Counted from the stretch's first letter, positions 1 through 10,674 are shown. The stretch is DNA of 64,000 nt from Bradyrhizobium sp. Y36 (GCF_002531575.1 NZ_NWTI01000005.1:248001-312000); one strand, 5' to 3'. Program-made: numbers and translations. Notes: a model not told the origin generated them from the letters alone.

Positions 1-171
1 CGCCTGCCACGGAATTCATCCAGCGGCCTGCACGCGCCGCGCGCGAGATCGCGCGGCGCAATAGTGCCGCAACCGCAGTGCCAGTAAAGCACCTGTGGCC
101 ATGCTCTCGTGAACGGCAGTTCTCAGCGGGCGATACGGGATCGATGCGACGATGATTTCGTCTCGCCGGGA
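1..171. other. Left edge, no gene assigned
   Basis: No convincing gene. One forward frame stays open from the window edge to about position 155 and could be the tail of a gene starting outside the window, but its arginine/alanine-rich translation resembles no family I know and there is no start to judge. Left unassigned. Confidence 0.3.
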
Positions 172-375
172 TCAATACTCGATGGCGAGCCGCTTGCGGA
201 TTTCGTCGATACGCCTGTCGAGCGCATCGAACCGCGCGTGGACGGAGCGGTCGTGGAGATAGAACACGTAGCCGCCGGCAAGGAACGCGAATATCCAATG
301 GTGATGCTCGACATAGCCGAAGATCACCTCGATGGCCTGGCCGATGAATGTGGCCACGCTCCACACAAATTCCAT
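172..375 (-). CDS. Small membrane protein with C-terminal coiled coil, hypothetical
   Basis: 67 aa. Residues about 3-40 form one long hydrophobic stretch broken by a short HHH turn, so one or two membrane helices. The C-terminal part (HDRSVHARFDALDRRIDEIR) has heptad spacing of hydrophobic residues and many charges, as in a short cytoplasmic coiled coil. The ATG at 375 has a strong Shine-Dalgarno (GGGAGGA) six bases upstream, which is the main reason to believe the gene is real. I do not recognise a named family. It is monocistronic and divergent from the aminopeptidase gene. Confidence 0.6.
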   Translation of the reverse strand: MEFVWSVATFIGQAIEVIFGYVEHHHWIFAFLAGGYVFYLHDRSVHARFDALDRRIDEIRKRLAIEY

Positions 376-576
376 TGCATGTCCTCCCGGCGCGCTTTGT
401 CGTCGGCCGCCCGATTTCTCATCCCTGGCGGCCGTTGCCGGAACCTAGCATGGGCGCCTTGCTGCGAGTAGCGGCTCGCCGAACGGTGACAGCAAAGCCG
501 ATTGCAGCCGCGGCGAAACTCTGCGAAGTCTCGTCCGTTCGCATGACCCGTTTGATCCGACGATCCGGACCCGCCA

Positions 577-1950
577 ATGTCCTCTGTCTTCGAGACCTCA
601 TCCACTGCCACCCCGATCCTCTTCGCCACCAAATCGAGCTGGGATCACGTCGCCGAGCAGCTGCCGCCGCAGCAGCGGCAGTTCGCCACCGCATGTGCCT
701 TCACCGCCAAGCCGGGCGCATATCTGGCGCTGCCTGCGCCCGACGGCGCGGTGGCCCAGGTGCTGTTCGGCCTCGAGGACGAGGGTGCGAGGTCGCGTGA
801 TCTGTTCCGGCCCGGCGCCCTGCCCGGGCTTCTGCCGCCGGGCACTTATCGCTTTGCCAATGCATCACACGATGCGCGGCTGGCGGCGCTCGCCTTCGCA
901 CTGGGTTGCTACCGCTTCGCGCGCTACCGCAAGGCGGACAGGCCCGACGTCCGGCTGGTGCCGCCTGACGGCGTCGATGCCGCCGAGATCGATCGGATCG
1001 CCAAGGCCGCGATGCTGGCGCGCGACCTCATCAACACCCCATCCAACGACATGGGCCCGGAGGAACTCGCCGCCGCCGCGCAAGCGCTGGCCGCCGAATT
1101 CGGAGCAAGCTTTGCCTGCACCATCGGCGATGAGCTGGAGAAGCATTTTCCGCTGATCCACGCCGTCGGCATGGCTTCCAGTCGCGCGCCGCGGCTGATC
1201 GACATCGGCTGGGGCAATCCTGATCATCCCAAGGTGACGCTGGTCGGCAAGGGCGTCTGCTTCGACACCGGCGGGCTCGACCTGAAACCGTCGAGCGGCA
1301 TGCTGATCATGAAGAAGGACATGGGCGGCGCCGCCAATGTGCTGGCACTGGCGCGCATGGTGATGGATGCGAGGCTGAAGGTGCGGCTGCGCGTGCTGAT
1401 CCCGGCGGTGGAGAACGCGGTCGCCGGCAATGCCTTCCGTCCGCTCGATATCTTCACATCGCGCAAGGGCGTCACGGTGGAGATCGGCAATACGGATGCC
1501 GAAGGCCGCCTGGTGCTCGCCGACGCGTTGGCACTGGCCGACGAGGAGAAGCCCGACCTGCTGATCGATCTGGGCACCCTCACCGGTGCTGCACGCGTCG
1601 CGCTGGGACCGGATTTACCGCCCTTTTACACCAATGATGAGACCCTTGCCGCAGACCTCGCGCGTTGCGCGGTGAAGGAGAACGATCCGTTGTGGCGCAT
1701 GCCGCTGTGGCCGCCTTACGATGCGTGGCTGGATTCCAAGACCGCCACCATCACCAACGCGCCGTCAGGCGGCTTTGCCGGCTCGATCACCTGCGCACTG
1801 TTCCTGCAACGCTTCGTCGAGCATGCCGGCAGCTGGCTTCATGTCGATATCTACGGCTGGACGCCATCGGCCAAGCCTGCACGTCCCGAGGGCGGCGAGT
1901 GCCAGGCCGCGCGCGCCATCTACACCTTGCTGAGCGAGCGCTATGCATGA
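577..1950 (+). CDS. Leucyl aminopeptidase family protein (M17)
   Basis: 457 aa cytosolic metallo-aminopeptidase that removes N-terminal residues from peptides using two metal ions. The M17 core is intact: the metal/active-site segment GKGVCFDTGG (K225, D230) and the family signature NTDAEGRL (N305-L312) with metal ligands D307 and E309 and active-site R311. The N-terminal third is the divergent regulatory domain of this family. The length is slightly below E. coli PepA (about 500 aa), as in the short alphaproteobacterial branch. The 3' end overlaps the next gene by 8 bp (ATGCATGA), so the two are translationally coupled. Peptidase function is known for the family; the substrate is not predictable. 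Confidence 0.93.
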   Translation: MSSVFETSSTATPILFATKSSWDHVAEQLPPQQRQFATACAFTAKPGAYLALPAPDGAVAQVLFGLEDEGARSRDLFRPGALPGLLPPGTYRFANASHDARLAALAFALGCYRFARYRKADRPDVRLVPPDGVDAAEIDRIAKAAMLARDLINTPSNDMGPEELAAAAQALAAEFGASFACTIGDELEKHFPLIHAVGMASSRAPRLIDIGWGNPDHPKVTLVGKGVCFDTGGLDLKPSSGMLIMKKDMGGAANVLALARMVMDARLKVRLRVLIPAVENAVAGNAFRPLDIFTSRKGVTVEIGNTDAEGRLVLADALALADEEKPDLLIDLGTLTGAARVALGPDLPPFYTNDETLAADLARCAVKENDPLWRMPLWPPYDAWLDSKTATITNAPSGGFAGSITCALFLQRFVEHAGSWLHVDIYGWTPSAKPARPEGGECQAARAIYTLLSERYA

Positions 1951-2785
1951 TCCGCGCATAACCCCGGCCCGAGGCGACCTCGCCGCGAAATATCTCGAAG
2001 GCGAGGTACAGGCGGATCGCTTCGTCACCGGCGAGGAATTCGAGGTGGTCGAGCCGGTCGCACCGGTACGCGAGCAGCCGTCCTCGAACGCAATGCTGAT
2101 GACGGAAGCGCTACGCGGCGAGCGCGTCACGGTCTACGACCGCAACGGCGAGGGTTGGGCATGGGGCCAGCTCAATGGCGACGGCTATGTCGGCTGGCTG
2201 CCGGAAGCAGCGCTCGTGAGGCCGTCGGCTGCGCCAACTCACGTGGTCAGCGCGCTCAGGACCTTTGCCTTCCCCGGCCCCTCGATCAAGCTGCCGCCGG
2301 CCGAGACGCTCGTGATGGGATCCAAGCTCGCGATGGCGCGCGAAGACGGCAGCTTCGCCATAACGCGCGACGGCAAATATCTGACGAAGGCACATCTCGC
2401 CCCGCTCGATCATCGCGAACCGGACTTCGTCGCGGTCGCCGAGCGCTTCGTCGGCACGCCCTATCTCTGGGGCGGCAAGAGCAGTCTTGGCATCGATTGC
2501 TCCGGCCTGGTCCAGGTCTCGCTGACGGCAGCGGGGATCGGCTGCCCGCGCGACAGCGACATGCAGCTGGCCGGGCTCGGCCGCGCACTGGAGCCGCGTG
2601 AACGGGGCAGCTTGCAGCGCGGCGACCTGATCTTCTGGAAGGGCCATGTCGCCGTCGTGCGCGACGCCAGCACTATGGTTCACGCCAACGCGCATCACAT
2701 GGCGACGGCGATTGAGCCGATCGAGCTGGCAATTGCACGGATCAGGCAGGCTGGCAGCGAGGTTGTCGCGATCAAGCGGCTGTGA
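1943..2785 (+). CDS. SH3-NlpC/P60 family cell-wall hydrolase
   Basis: 280 aa. Residues about 45-95 form a bacterial SH3-like domain (contains WAWGQLNGDGYVGWLP) and a second SH3-like stretch follows. From about residue 165 comes an NlpC/P60 cysteine peptidase domain: LWGGKSSLGIDCSGLVQ with catalytic Cys186, GHVAVV with catalytic His235, then HANAHH supplying the third polar residue. The family cleaves D-gamma-glutamyl-meso-diaminopimelate bonds in muropeptides. No signal peptide is visible, so a cytoplasmic role in murein-peptide recycling beside the overlapping aminopeptidase is more likely than an exported enzyme; that is inference. It converges on the yej operon with only 6 bp between stops. 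Confidence 0.9.
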   Translation: MHDPRITPARGDLAAKYLEGEVQADRFVTGEEFEVVEPVAPVREQPSSNAMLMTEALRGERVTVYDRNGEGWAWGQLNGDGYVGWLPEAALVRPSAAPTHVVSALRTFAFPGPSIKLPPAETLVMGSKLAMAREDGSFAITRDGKYLTKAHLAPLDHREPDFVAVAERFVGTPYLWGGKSSLGIDCSGLVQVSLTAAGIGCPRDSDMQLAGLGRALEPRERGSLQRGDLIFWKGHVAVVRDASTMVHANAHHMATAIEPIELAIARIRQAGSEVVAIKRL

Positions 2786-2791
2786 CGGGGC

Positions 2792-4429
2792 TTACGTCGC
2801 CACCGCCCCGTTGCCCGCCGTCTCCAGCCGGAACGCCGCCGCAAACAGCGCGCGCGTGTAGTCCGTCTTCGGATTCTTGAACAGCTCGGCGGCCTGCCCC
2901 TCTTCGACCACCTTGCCGCCTCGCATCACGATCAGGTGGCTGGCGAGCGAGGCGACGACGCGCAGATCGTGCGAGATGAACATGTAGGTGAGATCGCGCT
3001 TGCGCTGGAGCTCGCGGAGCAGATCGACCATCTGCGCCTGGAACAGCATGTCGAGCGCGCTGGTCGGCTCGTCCAGCACGACGAAATCCGGCTCCAGCAC
3101 CACCGCACGTGCGATCGAGATGCGCTGGCGCTGGCCGCCGGAGAATTCGTGGGGATAGCGGTAGCGCGTGTCGGGCTTCAGCCCGACGTCTTCCAGCGCC
3201 TTGACGACGCGCGCCTCGCGCTCCTCGCGCGACAGCTTCGGCTGATGCACGGAGAGACCTTCGGCGATGATGTCGGCGACCGACATGCGCGGCGAGAGCG
3301 AGCCGAACGGATCCTGGAAAACGATCTGCATGTCGCGCCGGAAGGGGCGCATCTCCTTGAAGCGCAGGCCCTGGATGTCTTTCCCCAGGAACACAATGCG
3401 GCCATTCGAGGAGATCAGGCGCAGCAATGCGAGACCCAGCGTGGTTTTGCCCGAGCCGGACTCGCCGACCACGCCGAGCGTCTCGCCCTTGCGCACGGCG
3501 ACGCTGACGCCGTCGACCGCCTTGATGTGGCCGACCGTCTTGCGCATCAGGCCGCGCTTGATCGGAAACCAGACCTTCAGATCGTCCGCCGACATCACCA
3601 CCGGCGCATCCGGCTGCGGCGGCGCCGGATCTGGTTTCGGCTCCGCTGCGAGCAGGTCGCGCGTATAGGGATGCTTCGGGGTCTTGAAGACCTGCTCGAC
3701 CGGCCCCTGCTCCACGATCACGCCGCCCTTCATGACGCAGACGGTGTCGGCAATGCGGCGCACGATGCCGAGATCGTGGGTGATGAAGAGCAGGCTCATG
3801 CCGAGCCGCGAGCGGATCTCGGCGAGCAGCGCCAGGATCTGCGCCTGCACGGTGACGTCGAGCGCCGTGGTCGGCTCGTCCGCGATCAACAGGTCCGGCT
3901 CGTTGGCGAGCGCCATCGCGATCATCACGCGCTGGCGCTGGCCGCCGGACAGCTGATGCGGATAGCTGTTCAGCCGCGTTTCGGGCTCGGGAATGCCGAC
4001 CTGCGTCAGCAGCTCCAGCGTCCGCTTGCGCGCCTGCGCATTGCTGGTCGGATTGTGCAGCTGGATGATCTCGCCGATCTGCGCTTCGATCGTGTGCAGC
4101 GGATTGAGCGAGGTCATCGGCTCCTGGAAGATGATGGAGATATCGCTGCCTCTGATCTCCCGCATCTGCTGCTCGGAGCGGTCGATCAGCTCCTGTCCCT
4201 TGAAGCGGATGCTCCCCGAGGGATGCGACGCATTCGGATAGGGCAGCAGCTTCAATATCGAGAGCGCGCTGACGGACTTGCCGGAGCCGGATTCGCCGAC
4301 CAGCGCCAGGCATTCGCCGCGCTTGATCTGGAACGAGACCTTGTCGACCGCGAGCGTGGTGGCGCCGCCCTGGTGGAAGGCCACCGAGAGATCGCGCACG
4401 CTGAGCAGGGGCTGGTTGATCGCGTCCAT
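2792..4429 (-). CDS. yejF: Oligopeptide/microcin C-type ABC transporter, double ATPase (YejF-like)
   Basis: 545 aa with two complete ABC ATPase domains. Domain 1 has Walker A GESGSGKS at residues 45-52 and signature [12 protein letters not shown] with Walker B LLIADEP; domain 2 has GESGSGKTT at about residue 322 and [14 protein letters not shown] with [11 protein letters not shown]. This fused architecture is typical of YejF, which drives Yej-type peptide import in E. coli. It is the last gene of a five-gene minus-strand operon (binding protein, binding protein, permease, permease, ATPase), starting 4 bp after the permease stop. The whole transporter imports peptides through the inner membrane; the substrate here is unknown. 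Confidence 0.93.
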   Translation of the reverse strand: MDAINQPLLSVRDLSVAFHQGGATTLAVDKVSFQIKRGECLALVGESGSGKSVSALSILKLLPYPNASHPSGSIRFKGQELIDRSEQQMREIRGSDISIIFQEPMTSLNPLHTIEAQIGEIIQLHNPTSNAQARKRTLELLTQVGIPEPETRLNSYPHQLSGGQRQRVMIAMALANEPDLLIADEPTTALDVTVQAQILALLAEIRSRLGMSLLFITHDLGIVRRIADTVCVMKGGVIVEQGPVEQVFKTPKHPYTRDLLAAEPKPDPAPPQPDAPVVMSADDLKVWFPIKRGLMRKTVGHIKAVDGVSVAVRKGETLGVVGESGSGKTTLGLALLRLISSNGRIVFLGKDIQGLRFKEMRPFRRDMQIVFQDPFGSLSPRMSVADIIAEGLSVHQPKLSREEREARVVKALEDVGLKPDTRYRYPHEFSGGQRQRISIARAVVLEPDFVVLDEPTSALDMLFQAQMVDLLRELQRKRDLTYMFISHDLRVVASLASHLIVMRGGKVVEEGQAAELFKNPKTDYTRALFAAAFRLETAGNGAVAT

Positions 4430-4433
4430 GACC

Positions 4434-5612
4434 TTACCTGAACGTCTTGCGCGGATCGAAGGCGTCGCGCACCGCTTCGCCGATGAAGATCAGGAGCGAC
4501 AGCATGATCGCGACCGAGAAAAAGCCGGAGAAGCCGAGCCAGGGGGCCTGCACGTTGGACTTGCCCTGCGACAGGAGCTCACCGAGCGACGGCGAGCCGG
4601 GCGGCAGTCCGAAACCGAGGAAGTCGAGGGCCGTCAGCGTCATCACCGAGCTCGACACGATGAAGGGCAAGAACGTCATGGTCGCGACCATCGCGTTCGG
4701 CAGCAAATGCCGGAACATGATGACGGCGTTCGACACGCCGAGCGCCCGCGCCGCCTGGATGTATTCGAAATTGCGTCCACGCAGAAATTCCGCGCGCACG
4801 AGTCCGACCAATGATACCCAGGAAAACAGCAGCAGGATGCCGAGAAGAACGAAGAAACCCGGCACGAGCACCGACGACAGGATCAGCAGCAGGTAAAGCG
4901 CAGGGATCGCGGTCCATATCTCGATGAAGCGCTGGAATAACAGATCGGTCCAGCCGCCGAAATAGCCCTGCACTGCGCCCGCCGCGATGCCGACGACGGA
5001 GGAGACGATGGTCAAGCAGAGGCCGAACAGCACCGAGATGCGGAAGCCGTAGATCAGCCGCGCGACGACGTCGCGGCCCTGATCGTCCGTTCCCAGCCAG
5101 TTATATTCGAGATCGCGGCAGCTCTTCAGCCCCTTCTTCTCCACCACCGGCTGGCACTGCTTCTCGGTCAGCATCCAGGTCGGCGGCGACGGCGCCGGCG
5201 TCGGCAGGTCGAGATTGTGAGTGTCGTAGGAGTAGCGGATCAGCGGCCAGACGATGCTGCCGCCCTTGTCCCTGATCAGCTTCTGCAAATAGGGATCGCG
5301 GTAGTCGGCCGCGGTTTCGAAGTCGCCTCCGAATGTCGTCTCCGAATAAGTAGCAATGGAAGGCCAGTAGAGGTGACCGTCATACTTGATCAGGAACGGC
5401 CGATCATTGGCGATCAGCTCGGCGAACAGCGACACCACGAACAGGATCATGAAGATCCAGAACGACCAATAGCCGCGCCGGTTGGCCTTGAAGTTCTGCC
5501 AGCGCCGCCTGTTGAGCGGCGAAGGCACGAAGGGCTTGCGGGTGATCGGAACGACCTCGCCCAGCGGCGACTGGGTCGTGGTCTCGATCGGGGTCGGCGC
5601 GGCGATCGTCAT
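4434..5612 (-). CDS. yejE: ABC transporter permease (YejE-like)
   Basis: 392 aa inner-membrane permease of the OppC/DppC type. One TM helix near residues 40-60 (FWIFMILFVVSLFAELIAN) is followed by a large periplasmic loop of about 150 residues and then five TM helices with the EAA coupling loop (QAARALGVSNAVIMFRHLLP) that contacts the ATPase. The ATG at 5612 overlaps the upstream permease stop (ATGA), which fixes the start; an in-frame ATG 14 codons upstream would lie inside yejB. It pairs with the YejB-like subunit as a heterodimeric pore. Confidence 0.93.
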   Translation of the reverse strand: MTIAAPTPIETTTQSPLGEVVPITRKPFVPSPLNRRRWQNFKANRRGYWSFWIFMILFVVSLFAELIANDRPFLIKYDGHLYWPSIATYSETTFGGDFETAADYRDPYLQKLIRDKGGSIVWPLIRYSYDTHNLDLPTPAPSPPTWMLTEKQCQPVVEKKGLKSCRDLEYNWLGTDDQGRDVVARLIYGFRISVLFGLCLTIVSSVVGIAAGAVQGYFGGWTDLLFQRFIEIWTAIPALYLLLILSSVLVPGFFVLLGILLLFSWVSLVGLVRAEFLRGRNFEYIQAARALGVSNAVIMFRHLLPNAMVATMTFLPFIVSSSVMTLTALDFLGFGLPPGSPSLGELLSQGKSNVQAPWLGFSGFFSVAIMLSLLIFIGEAVRDAFDPRKTFR

Positions 5613-6721
5613 CAGACCTCCCGCGCCTCGAAATCGATCCGTGGATCGATCCACATATAGGTCAGGTCCGAGATCAGATTGATCACGAGGCCGACGAGCG
5701 AAAAGATGTAGAGCGTGCCGAACACGACCGGGTAGTCACGGTTGAGCACGCTCTCGAAGCTGAGCAATCCCAGCCCGTCCAGTGAGAAGATGGTTTCGAT
5801 CAGAAGCGAGCCGGAAAAGAAGGCGTGGATGAAGGTGCTGGGAAAGCCCGCGATCACGATCAACATCGCGTTGCGGAAGACGTGGCCATAGAGCACCTGA
5901 TTCTCGCTGCAGCCCTTTGCGCGAGCCGTCATCACGTATTGCTTGCGGATCTCGTCCAGGAACGAGTTTTTGGTCAGGAACGCCATGGTGGTGAAGGCAC
6001 CCAGCCCCATGGCGATGAGCGGCAGCGTCAGGTGCCAGAAGTAATCGATGATCTTCCAGTACCAGGGAAATTGCGACCAGCCGTCCGACGTCAGCCCGCG
6101 CAGCGGGAACCAGTTGAAGAAGGAGCCGCCCGCAAACAGGATGATCAGGAGGATCGCGAACAGGAAGCCTGGAATCGCGTAGCCCAGCACGAGGACGGTC
6201 GACGTCCAGGTGTCGAAGCGCGAGCCGTCCTTCACCGCCTTGCGGATACCGAGCGGGATCGAGATCAGATAGGTGATCAGCGTCAGCCACAAGCCGAGCG
6301 AGATCGAGACCGGCAGCTTCTCCTTGATCAGCTGGATCACGCTGACGTCGCGGAAATAGCTCTTGCCGAAGTCGAAGCGGGCGAAATTCCACACCATCAG
6401 TGCGAAGCGTTCAGGTGCCGGCTTGTCGAAACCGAACTGCACCTCCAGCTTCTTGATGAAATCGGGGTCCAGCCCCTGCGCACCGCGGTATTTCGAGTTG
6501 ATGGCGTCGGCACCGGCCCCCAGCTGCCCCGGCGCACGCTGAGCAAAATCGCCGCCGCCCGAAATACGCGAGGTGCCGCCGGTATCGGCGCCCGAGAGCT
6601 GCGCGATGACGCGTTCGACCGGGCCACCCGGCGCGAACTGGACGACGACGAAGGAAACGAAGAGGATTCCGAGCAGCGTCGGAATCATCAGGAGGATGCG
6701 GCGGGCGATATAGGCGCTCAT
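5612..6721 (-). CDS. yejB: ABC transporter permease (YejB-like)
   Basis: 369 aa permease of the OppB/DppB type. An N-terminal TM helix (RRILLMIPTLLGILFVSFVV) is followed by a periplasmic segment with VVQFAPGGPVERV, typical of this subunit, then five more TM helices and the EAA loop (YVMTARAKGCSENQVLYGHV). I chose the ATG at 6721, two bases after the upstream binding-protein stop; upstream in-frame starts would overlap that gene heavily. The extended periplasmic insert around residues 40-100 is characteristic of the YejB branch. Confidence 0.92.
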   Translation of the reverse strand: MSAYIARRILLMIPTLLGILFVSFVVVQFAPGGPVERVIAQLSGADTGGTSRISGGGDFAQRAPGQLGAGADAINSKYRGAQGLDPDFIKKLEVQFGFDKPAPERFALMVWNFARFDFGKSYFRDVSVIQLIKEKLPVSISLGLWLTLITYLISIPLGIRKAVKDGSRFDTWTSTVLVLGYAIPGFLFAILLIILFAGGSFFNWFPLRGLTSDGWSQFPWYWKIIDYFWHLTLPLIAMGLGAFTTMAFLTKNSFLDEIRKQYVMTARAKGCSENQVLYGHVFRNAMLIVIAGFPSTFIHAFFSGSLLIETIFSLDGLGLLSFESVLNRDYPVVFGTLYIFSLVGLVINLISDLTYMWIDPRIDFEAREV

Positions 6722-6723
6722 GA

Positions 6724-8598
6724 CTATTTCGCCTGCTCGAGCTTGGCCGCCTTGGCGCGGTCGGACCACCAGATTTCGGGGGCCCCGACGCCATTGGCAT
6801 AGCGCGGGAGCTTCTGCGGACGGCCGAACTGATCCCAATAGGCCAGCCGGTGCGTCTTGCTATACCATTGCGGCACCCAATAGCGGCCGGCGCGGAACAA
6901 GCGATCGAAGGCGCGGCAGGCCGAGGTCAACTCCTCGCGGCTGTCGGCGGCCATGATCTTCTCGATCATGGCATCGATCGCCGGGCTTGCGACGCCGGCC
7001 AAATTGTACGAGCCCTTGGTGGCCGCGACCTGCGACGAGAAGAACGCGCGCATGGCATCGCCTGGAGTTGCCGACATGCTGAAGCGCTGGATCGTCATGT
7101 CGAAGTCGAAATCCTCCACGCGCGCGCGATATTGCACGGCATCGACGAGACGGAGGCTTGCCTCGATGCCGAGCGTGCCCAGGTTCTTGATATACGGCGC
7201 GTGATGCGGCTGAAGCGAAGGTTCCTCCGCCAGGAATTCGATCTTGAACACCTCTCCGCTCGGCAGCATTCGCTTGCCATCCTTGATCGGAAAGCCGGCG
7301 TCGTTGAGCAATTGCTGCGACTTGCGCAGGAGAGCGCGGTCCTGCCCGGAGCCGTCGGAAGCGGGGGGCGTGAAGGACGTAGCGAACACTTCGTCGGGAA
7401 TCTGACCGCGGAAGGGCTCGAGCAACTTCAGCTCTTCCGGTGACGGAGGTCCGCTGCTCGCCATAAGATCGGAATTCTGGAACGGCGACACCGTACGGGC
7501 ATAAGCGCCGTACATGATGGTCTTGTTGGTCCACTCGAAGTCGAAGGCATTGATCAAGGCCTCGCGGACGCGCGGATCCCTGAACTTTTCACGCCGCGTG
7601 TTGATGAACCAGCCCTGCGCGCCGGACGGCGTATCGTCGGGCACGACTTCAAGCTTGACGCGGCCATCTTTCACGGCCGCGAAGTCATAGCGCGTCGCCC
7701 AAATGCGGGAGGTGAACTCTTCCCGATAGAGATAGTTCTTGCCGGTGAACCCCTCGAAAGCCACGTCGCGGTCGCGATAGAACTCATAGCGCACGACGTC
7801 GAAATTATAGGTACCGCGGCAGGGCGGCAGATCGGCGGCCCACCAGTCCTTCACCCGCTCATACTCGATGTAGCGATTGACTTCGAACTTGCCGACCTTG
7901 TAGGGACCTGAGCCGAGCGGGACCTCAAGAGACGATTCATCGAAGGGCCGGGTCGCATAATACGCCTTGGAGAAGATCGGCAAGCTCGCGGCATAGAGCG
8001 GTACATCGCGCGCCCGCCCCTTGGCGAAGGTGACAACAAGCGTCGCATCGTCGAGAGCTTCGGCACTGACCATGTCGCGCAGCTGCACGATGATCAGCGG
8101 ATGTCCCTTGGTCTTCAGCGCCGTCAGCGAAAACGCCGCATCGTGCGCGGTGAGCTTCGTGCCGTCGTGAAATTTCGCCTCCGGCCGCATCGTGAAGCGA
8201 TAGACCAGCTTGTCCGGCGATATCCTCACCGATCTGGCGGCAAGCCCGTACATCGCATCGGGCTCGTCGTTCGCGCGCACCATCAGCGGCGCGAAGGTCA
8301 TGTCCATGCCTTGCGCGCCGTCGCCCTTCAGGATGAAGGCGTTGAGCGAGTTGAAAGTCTGGTAGGACTGGTTATAGGCGCGCACCGAGGGGATCAGCGA
8401 GAACGTGCCGCCCTTCGGCGCGTCGAGATTGACGTAGTCGAAATGGTGGAAGTCGGCGGGATATTTGAGATCGCCGAATGCCGAGATGCCGTGCGCCTCT
8501 CCGCCGGCTTCTGATGCCTGCGCGCCACGCAACAGCGACGCCCCAAAGGCGCCGCCGACACCCAGGGCCAGCACATGGCGGCGTGACATCTGCGTCAT
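6724..8598 (-). CDS. Periplasmic peptide-binding protein, second copy (YejA-like)
   Basis: 624 aa extracellular solute-binding protein family 5. The N-terminus MTQMSRRHVLALGVGGAFGA looks like a twin-arginine signal peptide. The mature part begins with FGDLKYPADFHHFDYVNLDA, almost the same as the next gene upstream, and ends with a conserved block on the plan WVPQWYSKTHRLAYWDQFGR. The start at 8598 leaves a 14-bp gap to the upstream binding protein; longer in-frame starts have no signal-like N-terminus. Two tandem YejA-type receptors in front of one yejBEF set suggest duplication with divergence in ligand preference; the ligand is unknown. Confidence 0.92.
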   Translation of the reverse strand: MTQMSRRHVLALGVGGAFGASLLRGAQASEAGGEAHGISAFGDLKYPADFHHFDYVNLDAPKGGTFSLIPSVRAYNQSYQTFNSLNAFILKGDGAQGMDMTFAPLMVRANDEPDAMYGLAARSVRISPDKLVYRFTMRPEAKFHDGTKLTAHDAAFSLTALKTKGHPLIIVQLRDMVSAEALDDATLVVTFAKGRARDVPLYAASLPIFSKAYYATRPFDESSLEVPLGSGPYKVGKFEVNRYIEYERVKDWWAADLPPCRGTYNFDVVRYEFYRDRDVAFEGFTGKNYLYREEFTSRIWATRYDFAAVKDGRVKLEVVPDDTPSGAQGWFINTRREKFRDPRVREALINAFDFEWTNKTIMYGAYARTVSPFQNSDLMASSGPPSPEELKLLEPFRGQIPDEVFATSFTPPASDGSGQDRALLRKSQQLLNDAGFPIKDGKRMLPSGEVFKIEFLAEEPSLQPHHAPYIKNLGTLGIEASLRLVDAVQYRARVEDFDFDMTIQRFSMSATPGDAMRAFFSSQVAATKGSYNLAGVASPAIDAMIEKIMAADSREELTSACRAFDRLFRAGRYWVPQWYSKTHRLAYWDQFGRPQKLPRYANGVGAPEIWWSDRAKAAKLEQAK

Positions 8599-8612
8599 GC
8601 GGGGACTATCCT

Positions 8613-10514
8613 TCACGACTTCTTTGCGATCCGCGCCGCCTTGTCTGCGTCGTACCACCAGATGAACGGAAAGCCGGACTGACCGTATTTGGGCAATTCG
8701 GCCGGCCGACCGAAGCGATCCCAACGCGCGGTGCGCACCTTGTTGTAGGTCCACTGCGGCACGACGTAGTGATTCCACAGCAGCACACGGTCCAGCGCCT
8801 TGGTGGCCGCGACGAGATCATCGCGATCGGTCGCGTAGATCAATCGCTCGATCAGCTTGTCGACGGCCGGATTCTTGATGCCGGCAATGTTGCGCGAGCC
8901 GGCGATGTCGGCTGTCTTGGACGACCAGAACTCGCGCTGCTCGTTGCCCGGCGACTGCGACTCGCCCCACGAGTTGGTGACGATGTCGAAATCCCACTCG
9001 CGCGTCCTGTTTTCGTACTGGGTCGGGTCGACCGACCGCACGCTGACGGCAATGCCGAGCCGCTCCAGAGACGGCTTGTAGAACAGCGTGATCCGCTCGA
9101 AGCTCGGATCCGAATTGAGCAATTCGAGGGAGAACTGGGTGCCGGTCTTGACGTCGATCAGCTTGCGATCGCGCACCTCGTAGCCGGCCTCCTTGAACAG
9201 GCGCAGCGCCTCGCGCAGATTGTCGCGCACGGCTTCCGGACTGCCGCCGACCGGATTGCTGTAGGCGGTGGTGAAGACTTCGGGCGGGACCTGGGCACGG
9301 ACGGTTTCGAGGATCTCGAGCTCCTTGCCTTGCGGCAAGCCGGTCGCCATGAGCTCGTCGATACCGTCGAAATAGCTGCTGATGCGCTTGTACTGGCCGA
9401 AGAAGATCTGCTTGTTCATCTCCTCGAAGTCGAACGCATAGTTGAGCGCACGCCGCACGCGGGGATCACTGAACTTGGCACGGCGCAGGTTCGGCACGAA
9501 GGCCTGCATCACGCCCGAGCTGCGATTGGCGAATTCCTCGAGGATCACGCGCTTTTCGCTCACGGCCGGGAAATCGTAGGCCGTCGCCCAGCTCTTCGCG
9601 CTGTTCTCGGTACGCCAATCGACCTGGTCGGCCTTGAAAGCCTCGATCGCCACGGTGGCGTCGCGGAAATATTCGTAGCGCAGCTCATCGAAATTGTTGC
9701 GGCCCACATTGGCAGGCAGGTCGCGGCCCCAATAGTCCTTGACGCGCTCCAACGCGATGGAGCGCCCTGCAACGAAGTCCTTGATCTTGTAGGGACCCGA
9801 GCCGAGCGGCACTTCGAGCGTGGTGGTGGAGACATCGCGCTTGCGGCCCTGCGCGTCCGTTCCTTCCCACCAGTGCTTCGGCAGCACGATGAGCTGCCCG
9901 ACGATCTGCGGCAGTTCGCGATTGCCCGGCGCGTCGAACACGAACTTCACCTCGCGCTCACTGAGCTTCTCGGCCTTCACCACATGGCTGTAATAGGCCG
10001 AGTACATCGGGTGGTGCTTCTTGAAGGAATCGAGCGAGAAGATCACGTCATCGGCGGTGACCGGCTTGCCGTCGTGCCATTTGGCTTGCGGCCGCAAGCG
10101 GTATGTGACGAAGGAGAAATCGTCCGGATGGCTGACGGCCTCGGCCAGCGCGCCGTATTCGGTCGAGACCTCGTCGAGCGCGGCCGCCGTGAGGGATTCG
10201 TAGATGAAGGCGACGGCACCGGCGACCTGCCCCTTCACACCTGAGACCACGATGTTGAAATTGTCGAAGGTGCCGACGGCAATCTGGCGGGCGACGCCGC
10301 CTTTGGGCGCGTCCGGATTGACGTAGTCGAAGCGCTTGAAGTCGGCGGGATATTTGACCTTGCCGAACAACGATAGCGCATGGCGCCAAGGCAGCTCATT
10401 CGAAGACTGCGCCTGCGCTGCACCGACGACGGGGAGCCCCGCTGCGGAACCGAGGACGGGAAGCGCTGCAGCAGCAGTGCCGGTGAGCAGGAGATCGCGT
10501 CGGGTAATGGCCAA
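8613..10514 (-). CDS. yejA: Periplasmic peptide-binding protein, first copy (YejA-like)
   Basis: 633 aa family 5 solute-binding protein and first gene of the yej operon. It has a Tat-like signal ([18 protein letters not shown]) and probable cleavage near AQAQSS. Conserved blocks are shared with the following paralogue ([40 protein letters not shown]), so the two arose by duplication. The YejA family binds oligopeptides, and in E. coli the Yej system takes up microcin C. The operon promoter should lie in 10515-10670, where AT content rises. Confidence 0.92.
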   Translation of the reverse strand: MAITRRDLLLTGTAAAALPVLGSAAGLPVVGAAQAQSSNELPWRHALSLFGKVKYPADFKRFDYVNPDAPKGGVARQIAVGTFDNFNIVVSGVKGQVAGAVAFIYESLTAAALDEVSTEYGALAEAVSHPDDFSFVTYRLRPQAKWHDGKPVTADDVIFSLDSFKKHHPMYSAYYSHVVKAEKLSEREVKFVFDAPGNRELPQIVGQLIVLPKHWWEGTDAQGRKRDVSTTTLEVPLGSGPYKIKDFVAGRSIALERVKDYWGRDLPANVGRNNFDELRYEYFRDATVAIEAFKADQVDWRTENSAKSWATAYDFPAVSEKRVILEEFANRSSGVMQAFVPNLRRAKFSDPRVRRALNYAFDFEEMNKQIFFGQYKRISSYFDGIDELMATGLPQGKELEILETVRAQVPPEVFTTAYSNPVGGSPEAVRDNLREALRLFKEAGYEVRDRKLIDVKTGTQFSLELLNSDPSFERITLFYKPSLERLGIAVSVRSVDPTQYENRTREWDFDIVTNSWGESQSPGNEQREFWSSKTADIAGSRNIAGIKNPAVDKLIERLIYATDRDDLVAATKALDRVLLWNHYVVPQWTYNKVRTARWDRFGRPAELPKYGQSGFPFIWWYDADKAARIAKKS

Positions 10515-10674
10515 ATCAACATCCCTGTCTTGAAGGAGGCTACTCCTTTAAGTTCCCAATATAGGCGAGGTTTCGACCGAATATGTTGCTTTTTCCTCAT
10601 CTTGGAAGGTCGGATGGCCTGCCGGATGCGGCCAAACGCCCCGATAACGTCATCGCGAGGCCCGGATAAGGAAA

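Noticed and set aside
109..471. 120-codon forward frame opposite the small membrane protein
   Set aside because: No ribosome site and no family resemblance. The minus-strand gene has a strong Shine-Dalgarno and a clear membrane helix plus coiled coil.
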